A DNA stretch of 64,000 bases, taken from NCBI RefSeq assembly GCF_023516615.1, contig NZ_JAMGBF010000019.1:108116-172115 (forward strand). The letters are read 5' to 3'. Source of the DNA: Streptomyces panaciradicis (GTDB taxonomy: Bacteria > Actinomycetota > Actinomycetes > Streptomycetales > Streptomycetaceae). The translations under genes and the position numbers were made by a program. Under the pieces are notes generated by a model. It was not told the origin of the DNA, searched no databases, and saw only the letters and a list, made by a program, of their open reading frames with translations. Shown here piece after piece: positions 8,766-16,782 of the stretch; the stretch's first letter is position 1; each line of letters opens with the position of its first letter.

Positions 8766-9341
8766 ATGAATGAGATGTCACTCTCGACTTCGCTTGCCAA
8801 TGCTGGGCTGTGCTTGCTGGGAAACGCCGATGTGGCTGATCCGCTTATCCCTCCAACTCTCGCAACCTTTGCGACTAGTTGCTCCTCGGAGGATGGGGCA
8901 TTTGGGGTGTCGGTCGAATTGGAAGATCCGGAGTTGTGGAGAAAGGCGAACTCTGAGTGGCATGGGCTGGCACTACGTAGTGGACTCTTTAGCGAGGCCA
9001 GCCCGCTTTTTCTGGTGGCGGTCAAAGGTTCGGATGTCGACTCCGTTGAGTGGCGGTGGGTGCGGGTCAAGTTGCTGGATGACTGGGACATTATTGGTGC
9101 TGGTGCGGCGTCTGGAATTCTTGGGAACGGTTTCTGTCGGCCTTCATTTGTCATGCTGTCTCTCGATGGCGACGCCATCTTGAGATGTGACGTTGGGCAG
9201 GAATCTATTGATTTCAGTGTTGTGCGCGAGCCTTATCGCGCTCAAACCCTCCGACGGCATGGAGAATGGATGACTGGTTCGCCGCGTGTCGATGAACTCA
9301 CTCGTGCTGCGATAATGCGCTGGCTGGACAGTCGTAGTTGA
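8766..9341 (+). CDS. Putative immunity protein of the adjacent toxin tip
   Basis: A 191-residue acidic cytoplasmic protein starting at ATG 8766 (or ATG 8775). It lies 100 bases downstream of the toxin tip on the same strand, the standard place for the cognate immunity gene in polymorphic toxin systems. No domain is recognised. Base composition is clearly less GC-rich than the surrounding genome and third-codon positions are not GC-saturated, so it was acquired by transfer. Keeping an immunity gene after the toxin has lost its delivery part is consistent with an orphan toxin-immunity cassette. The role is inferred from position and composition only. Confidence 0.6.
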   Translation: MNEMSLSTSLANAGLCLLGNADVADPLIPPTLATFATSCSSEDGAFGVSVELEDPELWRKANSEWHGLALRSGLFSEASPLFLVAVKGSDVDSVEWRWVRVKLLDDWDIIGAGAASGILGNGFCRPSFVMLSLDGDAILRCDVGQESIDFSVVREPYRAQTLRRHGEWMTGSPRVDELTRAAIMRWLDSRS

Positions 9342-9429
9342 CTATATGCATTCAGTCAACCTATAACGTGCGACAGTAAACGGGAGTTCGTCTGTAGCAG
9401 GGCTCACGTTGCTCGGGACAGCAGTAGAC

Positions 9430-10045
9430 GACGGCAACGTCAGCGGACGGATGCTGCGCGAAGCGGCGGGCCGTCGCCGTCGTAGGGCCCGGCGATGGCC
9501 TCTGATGGGTTGCGCAGAGCGCGGCCGAACGTCGCCGTTGAGTGGCGGAGGTTGTGGAACTGGATCGGCCGTCGGCGGGCGTCGCGGAGCAGGGCGTTGA
9601 AGTGCCGGGACAAAGTGGCCGGCTTCGGGGAGCGAGGGGTTTCAGCGCGGACGGTGCGGGCGCCATTGCGCGCAATCTCCTCCTCGCGCACGGTGTGCTC
9701 CAGGGTTGACTTGAGCACGGAGTGCACGTAGGCCAGGGCCAGCCGCGAGAGGTGCAGCACTGGCAGGTGGTGCGTAGGCGGCCGAGGCAGGTGCGGACCT
9801 CTTTTGCGGTGAGGCGGACGATCTTCTTGGTGCCGAGGCCGGGGATGATGCGGCGGCGGACGCAAGCGGCGTAGCGAGCGTGGGTGTTCTCCCGAAGCCG
9901 GTGGACGGCGATGCGGCCAAGCCGAGTACGTGTGGTAGTTGCTCACGGTGCTATCGACGGTAGCGACAGCAAGCCCGTGGTTGCTGTCGGCGATCGTTTC
10001 GGCGAGTTTGTCGGCAACCTCTTTGCGGGTGGGCGTTCAGCCAGT
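9430..10045 (-). pseudogene. Decayed tyrosine-family site-specific integrase
   Basis: Pieces of a phage/AICE-type tyrosine recombinase are read in different minus-strand frames: TRKEVADKLAETIADSN (about 10040-9990), RRRIIPGLGTKKIVRLTAKE with CQCC (about 9850-9760), AYVHSVLKSTLEHTVREEE (about 9740-9680), and LSRHFNALL...HNLRHSTATF (about 9620-9520). Frame changes separate them. Between AETPRSPKP and LSRHFNALL, well over a hundred residues of the catalytic domain are missing, and the C-terminal part with the catalytic tyrosine is not found. It is therefore inactive. It marks the edge of former mobile DNA next to the toxin fragment. The fragment boundaries are approximate. Confidence 0.8.
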
Positions 10046-10084
10046 CTGATGAGGCTTGTCGGATACTGCATAACCCGGGCCCGT

Positions 10085-10612
10085 TCACCTCGAGGGGAGG
10101 TCCAGTTCCTTGCGCAGTACCGCGCACGGGCGGCCCAGGTCGCGGTCCGGGCGGTGGGCGATGACCTCGTAGCCGAGACCGGTCCAGAAGGCGAGGGCCT
10201 TGGGGTTGTTCTCCAGGACGGCGAGGCGGACCGCGGTGCGCCCGGCCTCGCGGAAGCCGTCCTCGACGAGCGTGGCGAACCGCCGTCCGAGACCCTGTCC
10301 GTGCAGGGTCGCGTCCACCATCAGCAGGCCGATCCACGGGTCCGGGTCGACCGGGTCGGGGTGGTGGGCGAGGGTGATGGCGATGCCGGCCAGCCGGCCC
10401 TCGCTGCGGGCGAGCAGGACCTCGGCGTCCGGGTGCGCCAGGTCGTCGGCCAGTGCGGTTGCCACCTGTTCGGGGCGGATGTCGTCCGGGTCGGGGAACT
10501 CGCCGCTGAGCGCGTGGAACGCGTGGTTGGAGGCGTACAGGGCCGTCAGCTCGGTGAGGAGCGGGCCCGGGATGTCGTGGTCGGGGGTGAGGCGGAGCGG
10601 TTCGAGGATCAT
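10085..10612 (-). CDS. GNAT-family N-acetyltransferase
   Basis: A 175-residue single-domain GNAT protein. The acetyl-CoA binding motif is in LHGQGLGRRFATLVEDG (Q/RxxGxG/A type, about residues 108-124), preceded by the beta-4 strand WIGLLMVDATL, and followed by AVRLAVLENNPKALAFWTGLGY, the usual motif B with the aromatic after the helix. The start is ATG 10612. The substrate is unknown; such enzymes acetylate small amines, antibiotics or protein N-termini. It is the first ordinary chromosomal gene after the decayed integrase. Confidence 0.85.
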   Translation of the reverse strand: MILEPLRLTPDHDIPGPLLTELTALYASNHAFHALSGEFPDPDDIRPEQVATALADDLAHPDAEVLLARSEGRLAGIAITLAHHPDPVDPDPWIGLLMVDATLHGQGLGRRFATLVEDGFREAGRTAVRLAVLENNPKALAFWTGLGYEVIAHRPDRDLGRPCAVLRKELDLPSR

Positions 10613-10844
10613 GCCGCGGACGCTACCCGGACGCGCGGCGGCGGAGCGTCTGCTTTCCCTTGGTCTGGGTCGTGGTCCCGGTGACTTTCCGTCGCTCGCC
10701 TTGGTTTCCCCCGCATCCACCTCCAGCGCACCGGAGGGAGCAGACGTCACCGTCCCGCCCGCACGGGGACGCGCCCTAGGAGCGCCGCCCCGGCCTGAGC
10801 GAGGATGTCCCCGGAAGCCACGCCGCATTCGGGGACGGAAGCAG

Positions 10845-11225
10845 ATGACCACCCAGCCACCGCCGTACGGGAACCAGCCTCCGCCGGGCTTCGGGCCGCC
10901 GCCCCCGCAGTACGCCCCCACCCCCGCCCAGCCCCCCGCCGAGGGGCCGGAGTTCATGGCGGTGGACGTCCACAACTCGATCGTGGTCGACGTCACCGGC
11001 GTCGCCTTCGAGGACCACGGCGCGGCCGTGGAGTTCTCCTGGCCGGAGATCCAGAGCGTCCACTACAAGGCGAGCCCCAACGGCAAGGCCCTGATGATGG
11101 CGGTGGTCCTGCCGAACGGGCAGTTCTACGAGTGCGTCGTCCAGGCCAAGCCCAAGGCACAGCTCGGTCAGTGGTTCGCGCAGCTGGCGGCGGTGCTCGG
11201 GTACTACCGGCCGATGGGCTGGTAG
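10845..11225 (+). CDS. Small Pro-rich N-tail protein with PH/GRAM-like beta domain
   Basis: A 126-residue protein. Residues 1-40 are a Pro/Gln/Gly-rich disordered tail of the PPPYGNQPPPGFG kind; the remaining 85 residues form a predicted beta-rich domain (IVVDVTGVAFEDHGAAVEFSWPEIQSVHYKA) followed by a C-terminal helix, which resembles small PH-like domains common in streptomycetes. No signal or membrane segment is present. The ATG at 10845 is preceded by a modest GGA. The last 22 bases overlap the convergent Uma2 gene. Function is unknown. Confidence 0.72.
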   Translation: MTTQPPPYGNQPPPGFGPPPPQYAPTPAQPPAEGPEFMAVDVHNSIVVDVTGVAFEDHGAAVEFSWPEIQSVHYKASPNGKALMMAVVLPNGQFYECVVQAKPKAQLGQWFAQLAAVLGYYRPMGW

Positions 11226-11806
11226 AGCGGCAGGCCGTCGGTCGGGATCGTCCAGTCGCCGATGGTGACGTCCTCGCCGTAGACGAAGTCCTTGCGGGTC
11301 GCGTAGCGGGGGCCGTCGGGGGTGGGGTGGATGTCGCTGAGCACGGCCCCGGTCCCGGTGCGGGGGTCGAAGATCGCGTAGACGGGGACGCCGATGAGGG
11401 GGTAGTCGCGCAGCTTGGAGACCCAGTCGTTGTCCGGGTTCGAGCGCGAGACGATCTCCACGGCGGCGACGAGCGAGCGGGGGTCGAAGGAACCGTCTCC
11501 CTCCATCTCCGCCTCGCTGATCACCATGACGTCGGGACGTCGCATGACGCCCTCGGGTTCGTCCTCGACGTCGGGCTCACCCGTATGGGCCACCAGTTCC
11601 TCGGGCATCACCTTCTCCAGGCGCTGCCGGACGCGCAGCACGGTGAGTTCGTGCGGCTTCGAGGGCGACATCATGTCGAGGACGATCCCTTCCTTGGTGA
11701 TCTCGAACTTGCCGGGAAGGGTGTCGTCCGTGGAGTGCACGAAATCCCGCATGACCCGGTAGAGGTGGGATGCGCCCTGCCGCGCTTCGTCCGGGGCGAT
11801 GGTCAT
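11204..11806 (-). CDS. Uma2-family (DUF820, PD-(D/E)XK-like) protein
   Basis: A 200-residue protein of the Uma2 restriction-endonuclease-like fold, very abundant in Streptomyces and cyanobacteria. Recognisable parts are the N-terminal substrate-side region (LPGKFEITKEGIVLDMMSP), RRPDVMVISEAE with the metal-binding Asp, and LVAAVEIVSRSN, the ExV/S core, then the KLRDYPLIGVPVYAIFDPR strand. The PD...ExV residues of the nuclease centre look intact. Its biological role is unknown; copies are often multiplied across genomes. Start ATG 11806 has AGGAG about eight bases upstream. It is convergent with, and overlaps by 22 bases, the preceding small gene. Confidence 0.82.
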   Translation of the reverse strand: MTIAPDEARQGASHLYRVMRDFVHSTDDTLPGKFEITKEGIVLDMMSPSKPHELTVLRVRQRLEKVMPEELVAHTGEPDVEDEPEGVMRRPDVMVISEAEMEGDGSFDPRSLVAAVEIVSRSNPDNDWVSKLRDYPLIGVPVYAIFDPRTGTGAVLSDIHPTPDGPRYATRKDFVYGEDVTIGDWTIPTDGLPLYQPIGR

Positions 11807-11858
11807 GGCGCTCGCTCCTCGTCGTCTGTGCCCAGGGGCAAGGATCGTCGCCTTCATG

Positions 11859-12719
11859 CTAGGCGGCCTCGATGAGATCGGTTCGGCAGTCACCACAGCG
11901 TCCAGGGGCGGGCGAGCGGAAGGCGCGGTCGCAGCCGTCGCAGTTCTGGAGGGGATGGCGAACGGCCGGTTGCGACGCGCGGGGCCGTACGGGTGGCGGA
12001 GGCGGGAGCTGGGCCGTCAGACGGTGGGCCAGCAGGGCGGCCGGGCGGCACAGCGGTTCTGTGGGGAGCGCTGTGGTCAGGGCTTCTCGTACCGTCGCGG
12101 GCGTCACGTCCCGTTCCAGCCAGGCGGCCACGCCCGGGGCCAGGTGGGCCGTGTCCCGCTCGCTGAGGAGCAGGCGTCTGTCGTGGGTGCGGAGGGTCGC
12201 GAGCACCTGCGTGGCCTGCTCGATGAGGGCCGGGGCGGGGTAGGCGGGGCGTGGCACCGGGGGGAGTGGCTTGGGCGCCGTCTCCCTTTTAGGGCGGGTG
12301 CGCTGGGGACGCGGCGCGTGGTCGTCGGTGCGGTGGCCCGGCTGGTTGCAGGAGACCGTCCGCGTGACGATACGGCCGCCGGAGACGCGCCGGCGTTCGC
12401 GGCGCAGGTAGCCGTGGGCTTCCAGCTCGCGCAGGGCCGCCGCGATACGGGTCGCCCCTTCGGGGAAGCGAGCGGCGAGGGTCTTGATGTCGACGTGGGC
12501 GCGCTGGGGCAGCGACTGGATGTGCGTGGCCAGGCCGATGGCCAGCAGCGACAGCTCCGGATGCTGGGCCAGGTGGTTGCCGATCACCGTGAAGCGGGTG
12601 GTGTGGCGGGTGTGGTCGTGGACCAGGCCACCGGTTTCGGAATGCCGCCGGATCGGGTGTTTGTTGGCCGCAACGCGGGACTGGGCGTGCGGGGGCGCGC
12701 TAGGGTTTTTCGTGTCCAT
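11859..12719 (-). CDS. Winged-helix DNA-binding protein with C-terminal zinc ribbon
   Basis: About 286 residues. The central part (LSLLAIGLATHIQSLPQRAHVDIKTLAARFPEG...LRELEAHGYLRRERRR) is a MarR/Rep-like winged helix, in the style of the helix-turn-helix proteins that recur in Streptomyces near replication or regulatory genes. A long Pro/Arg-rich linker follows, and the C-terminus has CDGCDRAF...CGDC, a CxxC-CxxC zinc ribbon. I start at ATG 12719 (MDTKNPSAPP); the frame is open further upstream but that part reads as noncoding. The ribosome site is weak. Its target is unknown; it lies next to the WhiJ-like trio. Confidence 0.72.
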   Translation of the reverse strand: MDTKNPSAPPHAQSRVAANKHPIRRHSETGGLVHDHTRHTTRFTVIGNHLAQHPELSLLAIGLATHIQSLPQRAHVDIKTLAARFPEGATRIAAALRELEAHGYLRRERRRVSGGRIVTRTVSCNQPGHRTDDHAPRPQRTRPKRETAPKPLPPVPRPAYPAPALIEQATQVLATLRTHDRRLLLSERDTAHLAPGVAAWLERDVTPATVREALTTALPTEPLCRPAALLAHRLTAQLPPPPPVRPRASQPAVRHPLQNCDGCDRAFRSPAPGRCGDCRTDLIEAA

Positions 12720-12906
12720 CAGGAAGAGACGACCTTCCTCGGTGGTCAGGCCCTCGCATCGGGATGCCAGTCCCTGCGAGGGCCGTTGCATGTGTGCGGT
12801 TGTGTTGCGCTGAGAGTAGGGCAGGCAACCAGGGCAAAAGCCAGCCGAGTTGGCGATGTTCACCCGGGCGGGTGAGGGGCTGGGGTTTGGTTTGGCGGGG
12901 GTTCTT

Positions 12907-13389
12907 TCACCGGGTTGTTTGTTGAGAAAAGAGACGGTCCGTGCCGCCGGAACGCGGTTCCACCGGAGCACGGTTCGCCGTGCTCCGGTCGAGGCGGATC
13001 TCGGCCCACACCGTCTTGCGCGGCGACAGCCCCGGTGCGACTCCCCACTTGTCCGCGAGGGCGTCGACCAGTACGAGACCGCGCCCCGACTCACCGTCGC
13101 CGTCAGGGAGTTCGGCGCACGGCATACGGTCACCGCGCGTGTCCGTCACCTCGATGCGCAGGGTGTCGGCGACCACGTAGAGCGTCAGCCGGAAGTCGCG
13201 GCCCGGCACGCGGCCGTGCGTCACCGCGTTCGCCGCCAGCTCCGCCACGATGTGCTCCGCCGGGTGCGACGGCAGTTCCCAGGCGTGCAGTTGCTCCGTG
13301 GCCAGCACCCTCGCCAGGCGGGCGCCGCGCGGGGTGGGGGAGAGCTGCACGCTGAAGTTGCGGATGGGGGTGGGGGATTCGTCGTTCAC
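12907..13389 (-). CDS. HATPase_c anti-sigma-type regulatory kinase (RsbW-like)
   Basis: A 160-residue GHKL ATPase of the serine/threonine anti-sigma kinase type. The N box is HIVAELAANAVTHGRV (ELxxNAxxH), the G1 box LRIEVTDTRG and the G2 box GRGLVLVDALADKWG. In Streptomyces such small ATPases are the usual divergent partner of an XRE/DUF5753 regulator with a DUF397 protein, as in the abaA and whiJ-like clusters that affect antibiotic production and sporulation. Start is ATG 13389, 154 bases from the divergent XRE gene. It may sequester a sigma factor or phosphorylate a partner; neither is shown by sequence. Confidence 0.85.
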   Translation of the reverse strand: MNDESPTPIRNFSVQLSPTPRGARLARVLATEQLHAWELPSHPAEHIVAELAANAVTHGRVPGRDFRLTLYVVADTLRIEVTDTRGDRMPCAELPDGDGESGRGLVLVDALADKWGVAPGLSPRKTVWAEIRLDRSTANRAPVEPRSGGTDRLFSQQTTR

Positions 13390-13451
13390 GTCACTCAGCG
13401 TGGCCGTCTCTGACTACCGTGAGGAGTGACTGCGTCGTTGCGTACGGTCAC

Positions 13452-13488
13452 TGTCCGGAGCTTGTCCGGTGCTGTCCGGACTGTCGGT
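13452..13488. promoter_or_regulatory. Helically phased TGTCCGG direct repeats, operator candidate
   Basis: In the divergent gap between the ATPase and XRE genes, TGTCCGG occurs at 13452, 13463 and 13473, and a variant TGTCGGT at 13482. Spacings of 11, 10 and 9 bp place all copies on about the same helix face. They are 56-92 bp before the XRE start, the expected position for autoregulation. This is seen directly; the binding protein is inferred. Confidence 0.55.
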
Positions 13489-13543
13489 ACGGGCCGTACG
13501 GGCAGGGGCGCGGGAGGGCCAGTACGACGGAGGGGCACGCGGG

Positions 13544-14419
13544 ATGTCGGTGGACGCGGAGGCGGGACGGCTCAGGACCGAGGCGGACGAGCCGGGCTGG
13601 GAGGTCGATCCGGACGACGAGTGGGGCGTCGCGGTCATCGCCACGGTCGGGCGGCAGCTCAAGCTGCGGCGAGAGGCGGTGGGGATGCGCGCCGCGGACT
13701 TCGGCAGGGCCGTCGGGTACGGCGAGGACCTCGTCTACAAGATCGAGGGCGGGAAGAGGATTCCCCGGCAGGAGTATCTGGACAGGGCGGACGAGGTGCT
13801 GGGGGCGGGTGGACTCATCTCGGCCATGAAGGAGGACGTCAGCAAGGTCCGGTACCCCAAGAAGGTGCGGGAGCTGGCGAAGTTGGAGGCTCAGGCGGTC
13901 GAGTGCCAGCTCTACGACCCGCTCAACATCCACGGGTTGTTGCAGACACCGGAGTACGCGCGTGGGCTGCTGTTGATGCGGCGCCCCGCCTACACCGAGG
14001 ACGAGGTGGAGCGCTTCATCGCCGCTCGCGTGGCGCGCAAGGCCGTGTTCGAGAGGGACCCGGCGCCCGAGCTCGGCTTCATCCTGGAGGAGTGGACGCT
14101 ACGGCGTCCGCTCGGCGGCCGGGCAGGGCTGCACCGCCAGCTTCAACACCTGTTGGAGATCGCGCGGTTGCGGAACGTCGAGCTTCAGGTGATGCCGATG
14201 GATCGCGAGGAGCATGCCGGGATTGCGGGTGGCATCGAGGTGCTGAAGTTCGAGGACGGATCTGCTGTGGGGCGCTCGCCCGCGGTGGCCAACGGGCGGC
14301 CGGTCACGGAGCCCAAGCAGCTCCGTATCCTTGAGCTGCGTTATGGCATCATCCGGGCGCAGGCGCTCACCCCACGTGAGTCGACGGCCTTCATCGAGCA
14401 ACTGCTGGGGGAAACATGA
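13544..14419 (+). CDS. XRE-type regulator with DUF5753 domain (WhiJ/Scr1-like)
   Basis: A 291-residue regulator. Residues about 25-85 form a lambda-repressor-like HTH (VGRQLKLRREAVGMRAADFGRAVG, then VYKIEGGKRIP); the remainder is DUF5753, beginning near LEAQAVECQLYDPLNIHGLLQTPEYARG and containing RVARKAVFERDP and the ELQVMPMDREEHAGI segment. This architecture is that of WhiJ and of the many Streptomyces paralogues paired with DUF397 proteins. I choose ATG 13544 because GGAGGGG lies eight bases upstream; the frame is open to 13469. Its last four bases overlap the DUF397 gene (ATGA), so both are translated together. It probably represses its own promoter through the repeats upstream. Confidence 0.88.
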   Translation: MSVDAEAGRLRTEADEPGWEVDPDDEWGVAVIATVGRQLKLRREAVGMRAADFGRAVGYGEDLVYKIEGGKRIPRQEYLDRADEVLGAGGLISAMKEDVSKVRYPKKVRELAKLEAQAVECQLYDPLNIHGLLQTPEYARGLLLMRRPAYTEDEVERFIAARVARKAVFERDPAPELGFILEEWTLRRPLGGRAGLHRQLQHLLEIARLRNVELQVMPMDREEHAGIAGGIEVLKFEDGSAVGRSPAVANGRPVTEPKQLRILELRYGIIRAQALTPRESTAFIEQLLGET

Positions 14420-14619
14420 CCCGCAACGCCCCTGCCCGAGAGATCTCCGAGCTGGCGTGGTTCAAGAGCAGCTACAGCAGCAGCAGCGAAGGCGACTCCT
14501 GCGTCGAGGTCGCCAACACCCCCGAAGCGATCCACGTCCGCGACTCCAAGCACGACACCCTCGGCCCCCGCCTGGCCTTCGCCCCGGCGACCTGGGCGGT
14601 GTTCGTCTCACGGACGTGA
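14416..14619 (+). CDS. DUF397 small protein (WhiJ-system partner)
   Basis: A 67-residue DUF397 protein. The family signature is plain: ELAWFKSSYSSSSEGDSCVEVA at the start of the domain, then IHVRDSKHDTLGPRLAF and the final WAVFV. It is translationally coupled to the XRE/DUF5753 gene by a 4-bp overlap. Pairs of this sort have been described in Streptomyces as regulator/antiregulator or toxin-antitoxin-like (Scr1/Scr2), with the small protein binding its XRE partner. Here the assignment of partner is by position. Confidence 0.9.
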   Translation: MTRNAPAREISELAWFKSSYSSSSEGDSCVEVANTPEAIHVRDSKHDTLGPRLAFAPATWAVFVSRT

Positions 14620-14671
14620 GCCCCCGGCTGCGGCGTACCGCACCCAGGGGCCCCGCTCAGCGCAGCGTCAC

Positions 14672-15247
14672 TCAGACGTTGACGCCGAAGTCCTGCGCGA
14701 TGCCGACCAGGCCGGACGCGTAGCCCTGGCCCACGGCGCGGAACTTCCACTCCGCGCCGTTGCGGTACAGCTCGCCGAAGACCATCGCCGTCTCCGTGGC
14801 CGCGTCCTCGGAGAGGTCGTAGCGGGCGATCTCGGCGCCGCCGGCCTGGTTGATGATGCGGATGTAGGCGTTGCGGACCTGGCCGAAGTTCTGCGAGCGG
14901 TTCTCCGCGTCGTAGATCGAGACCGGGAAGACGATCTTGTCGATGTCGGCCGGGAGGCCCGCCAGGTTGACGTTGATCGCCTCGTCGTCGCCCTCGCCCT
15001 CGCCCGTGCGGTTGTCGCCGGTGTGGACGATGGTGTTGTCCGGGGTCTGCTTGTTGTTGAAGAACACGAAGTGGGCGTCGGAGTAGACCTTGCCCTGCGT
15101 GTTGACCGCGATGGCCGAGGCGTCGAGGTCGAAGTCCGTGCCGGTGGTGGTGCGGACGTCCCAGCCGAGGCCCACGGTGACGGCGGTCAGGCCCGGAGCC
15201 TCCTTGGTGAGCGAGACGTTGCCACCCTTGGACAGGCTTACAGCCAT
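14672..15247 (-). CDS. terD: TerD-family stress protein
   Basis: A 191-residue TerD protein of normal length. It has the calcium-binding family core: [42 protein letters not shown] and the [24 protein letters not shown] region. TerD proteins bind Ca2+ and are tied to tellurite, phage and oxidative stress; in Streptomyces several copies exist and affect differentiation. The start ATG 15247 has GGGAAAGGACT ahead. The upstream gap to the ArfB gene (about 175 bp) is AT-rich for this genome and probably holds its promoter. It stands alone rather than in a ter cluster. Confidence 0.93.
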   Translation of the reverse strand: MAVSLSKGGNVSLTKEAPGLTAVTVGLGWDVRTTTGTDFDLDASAIAVNTQGKVYSDAHFVFFNNKQTPDNTIVHTGDNRTGEGEGDDEAINVNLAGLPADIDKIVFPVSIYDAENRSQNFGQVRNAYIRIINQAGGAEIARYDLSEDAATETAMVFGELYRNGAEWKFRAVGQGYASGLVGIAQDFGVNV

Positions 15248-15424
15248 GGTTGGGAGTCCTTTCCCTCGTTTATGTACGGCAGTGAACCTACAGCTACCGG
15301 TATGAACGCCAAGAGGGGTACCGAAGGTTCCAGGTGTCTTTACTTTCTTTACCGAACTTCGGGTGAACGGCCGCCGACGTTAATCGCGTGACGTGTGCGG
15401 GTCAGCCGCGCGACGATGGGGGAC

Positions 15425-15853
15425 ATGTCCGGTCCCTATCTCATCCGCGGCTCCGTCTCGCTCCCCGAGGCCGAGCTCATGTGGCGTTTCTCGCGCTCCT
15501 CGGGGCCTGGCGGCCAGCACGTCAACACCAGTGACTCCCAGGTGGAGCTGCGCTTCGACCTGGCCCGGACCGAGGCGCTGCCGGAGGTGTGGAAGGCGCG
15601 GGCGCTGGAGCGGCTCGCCGGGCGGCTCGTCGACGGCGTGATCGCCGTCCGCGCCTCCGAGCACCGCTCGCAGTGGCGCAACCGCGAGGCGGCGGCCGTA
15701 CGCCTGGCCGCGCTGCTCGCCGAGGCGACCGCGCCGCCGCCCAAGCCGCGCCGCGCCACCCGCATCCCGCGGGGGATCAACGAGCGCCGGCTGCGGGAGA
15801 AGAAGCAGCGCTCCGACACGAAGCGGGGGCGTACGGGCCGCGACTGGTCGTAG
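15425..15853 (+). CDS. arfB: ArfB-type peptidyl-tRNA hydrolase (ribosome rescue)
   Basis: A 142-residue protein, the usual ArfB length. It holds the release-factor signature SSGPGGQHVN (GGQ catalytic loop) followed by SDSQVELRFDL. The C-terminal basic tail (RRLREKKQRSDTKRGRTGRDWS) is the mRNA-tunnel-binding tail of ArfB/YaeJ. It frees ribosomes stalled on mRNA lacking a stop codon by hydrolysing peptidyl-tRNA in the A site. I prefer ATG 15425 (MSGPYLIRG) with GGGGG just upstream; GTG 15395 and ATG 15416 are other in-frame options. It faces away from terD. Confidence 0.9.
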   Translation: MSGPYLIRGSVSLPEAELMWRFSRSSGPGGQHVNTSDSQVELRFDLARTEALPEVWKARALERLAGRLVDGVIAVRASEHRSQWRNREAAAVRLAALLAEATAPPPKPRRATRIPRGINERRLREKKQRSDTKRGRTGRDWS

Positions 15854-15906
15854 GACGGCCGGGACCGTCTCTGTCACATCGCCGCCGTCCCGTTCGTCAT
15901 AGGACC

Positions 15907-16782
15907 ATGAGCGAGTACCGGATTCCCTCGGACAGCGAAGTCCTCGCCCGGCGGTTCGAGGCGCACCGCCCGCATCTGAGTGCCGTCGCCTACCGCATGC
16001 TCGGCTCCGCCGCCGAGGCGGACGACGCGGTGCAGGAGGCGTGGTTCCGGCTGAGCCGTTCCGACACGGACGACGTGGCGAACCTCGGGGGATGGCTGAC
16101 GACCGTCGTCGGACGGGTGTGCCTCGACATGCTGCGCTCGCGCAGGTCGCGCGCGGAGGAGCCGCTGGAGCCGCCCGCGGGGCACACGCCCGTGGCGGAC
16201 GTCTCCGGCGGGGCCGATCCCGAGCAGCACGCGGTGCTCGCCGACTCGGTGGGCGTGGCGCTGCTCGTCGTCCTGGACACGCTGACGCCCGCCGAGCGGC
16301 TGGCGTTCGTGCTGCACGACCTGTTCGCGGTGCCGTACGAGGAGGTCGGGGAGATCGTGGGACGCAGCCCGGTGGCGGCCAGGCAGCTGGCGAGCCGGGC
16401 ACGGCGGCGGGTGCGGGGTGCCGACCGGGTGCCGGGTGGTGATCCGGGGCGGCGGCGGGCCGTCGTGGACGCCTTCCTCGCCGCCGCGCGCGACGGCGAC
16501 TTCGAGGCCCTGGTCGCGTTGCTGGACCCGGACGTCGTCGCCCACAGCGACGCGGGCGTGAACACGGGAGCGGCCGCCGTGGCCAGGGGCGCGTCCGGCT
16601 TCCGGCACCTGGCCGCCGTGGCGCGGCCCGCGCTGGTCGACGGCGCCACGGGACTGGCCGTGTACGTCGACGGCCGGCTGGACCGGACGCTGGCCTTCAC
16701 GTTCGTCGGGGACAAGATCGCCGCCATCGACATCGCGACCACCCCGGCGCGCGTCGCCGAACGCGAGGTGATCCTCGTCTAG
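15907..16782 (+). CDS. ECF41-type RNA polymerase sigma factor (SigJ-like)
   Basis: A 291-residue sigma factor. Region 2 is seen in FEAHRPHLSAVAYRMLGSAAEADDAVQEAWFRL, region 4 in LTPAERLAFVLHDLFAVPYEEVGEIVGRSPVAARQLASRARRRV, and a SnoaL-like domain of about 110 residues follows (VVDAFLAAARDGDFEALVALLDPDVV). This fusion is the ECF41 hallmark; the C-terminal domain replaces a separate anti-sigma factor and tunes activity. The DGGGK motif normally found in the SnoaL part appears only as SDAGVNTG, so control may differ. No oxidoreductase-type partner gene of the kind often beside ECF41 genes is seen; the neighbour is a convergent GNAT gene overlapping by 4 bp. Confidence 0.9.
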   Translation: MSEYRIPSDSEVLARRFEAHRPHLSAVAYRMLGSAAEADDAVQEAWFRLSRSDTDDVANLGGWLTTVVGRVCLDMLRSRRSRAEEPLEPPAGHTPVADVSGGADPEQHAVLADSVGVALLVVLDTLTPAERLAFVLHDLFAVPYEEVGEIVGRSPVAARQLASRARRRVRGADRVPGGDPGRRRAVVDAFLAAARDGDFEALVALLDPDVVAHSDAGVNTGAAAVARGASGFRHLAAVARPALVDGATGLAVYVDGRLDRTLAFTFVGDKIAAIDIATTPARVAEREVILV

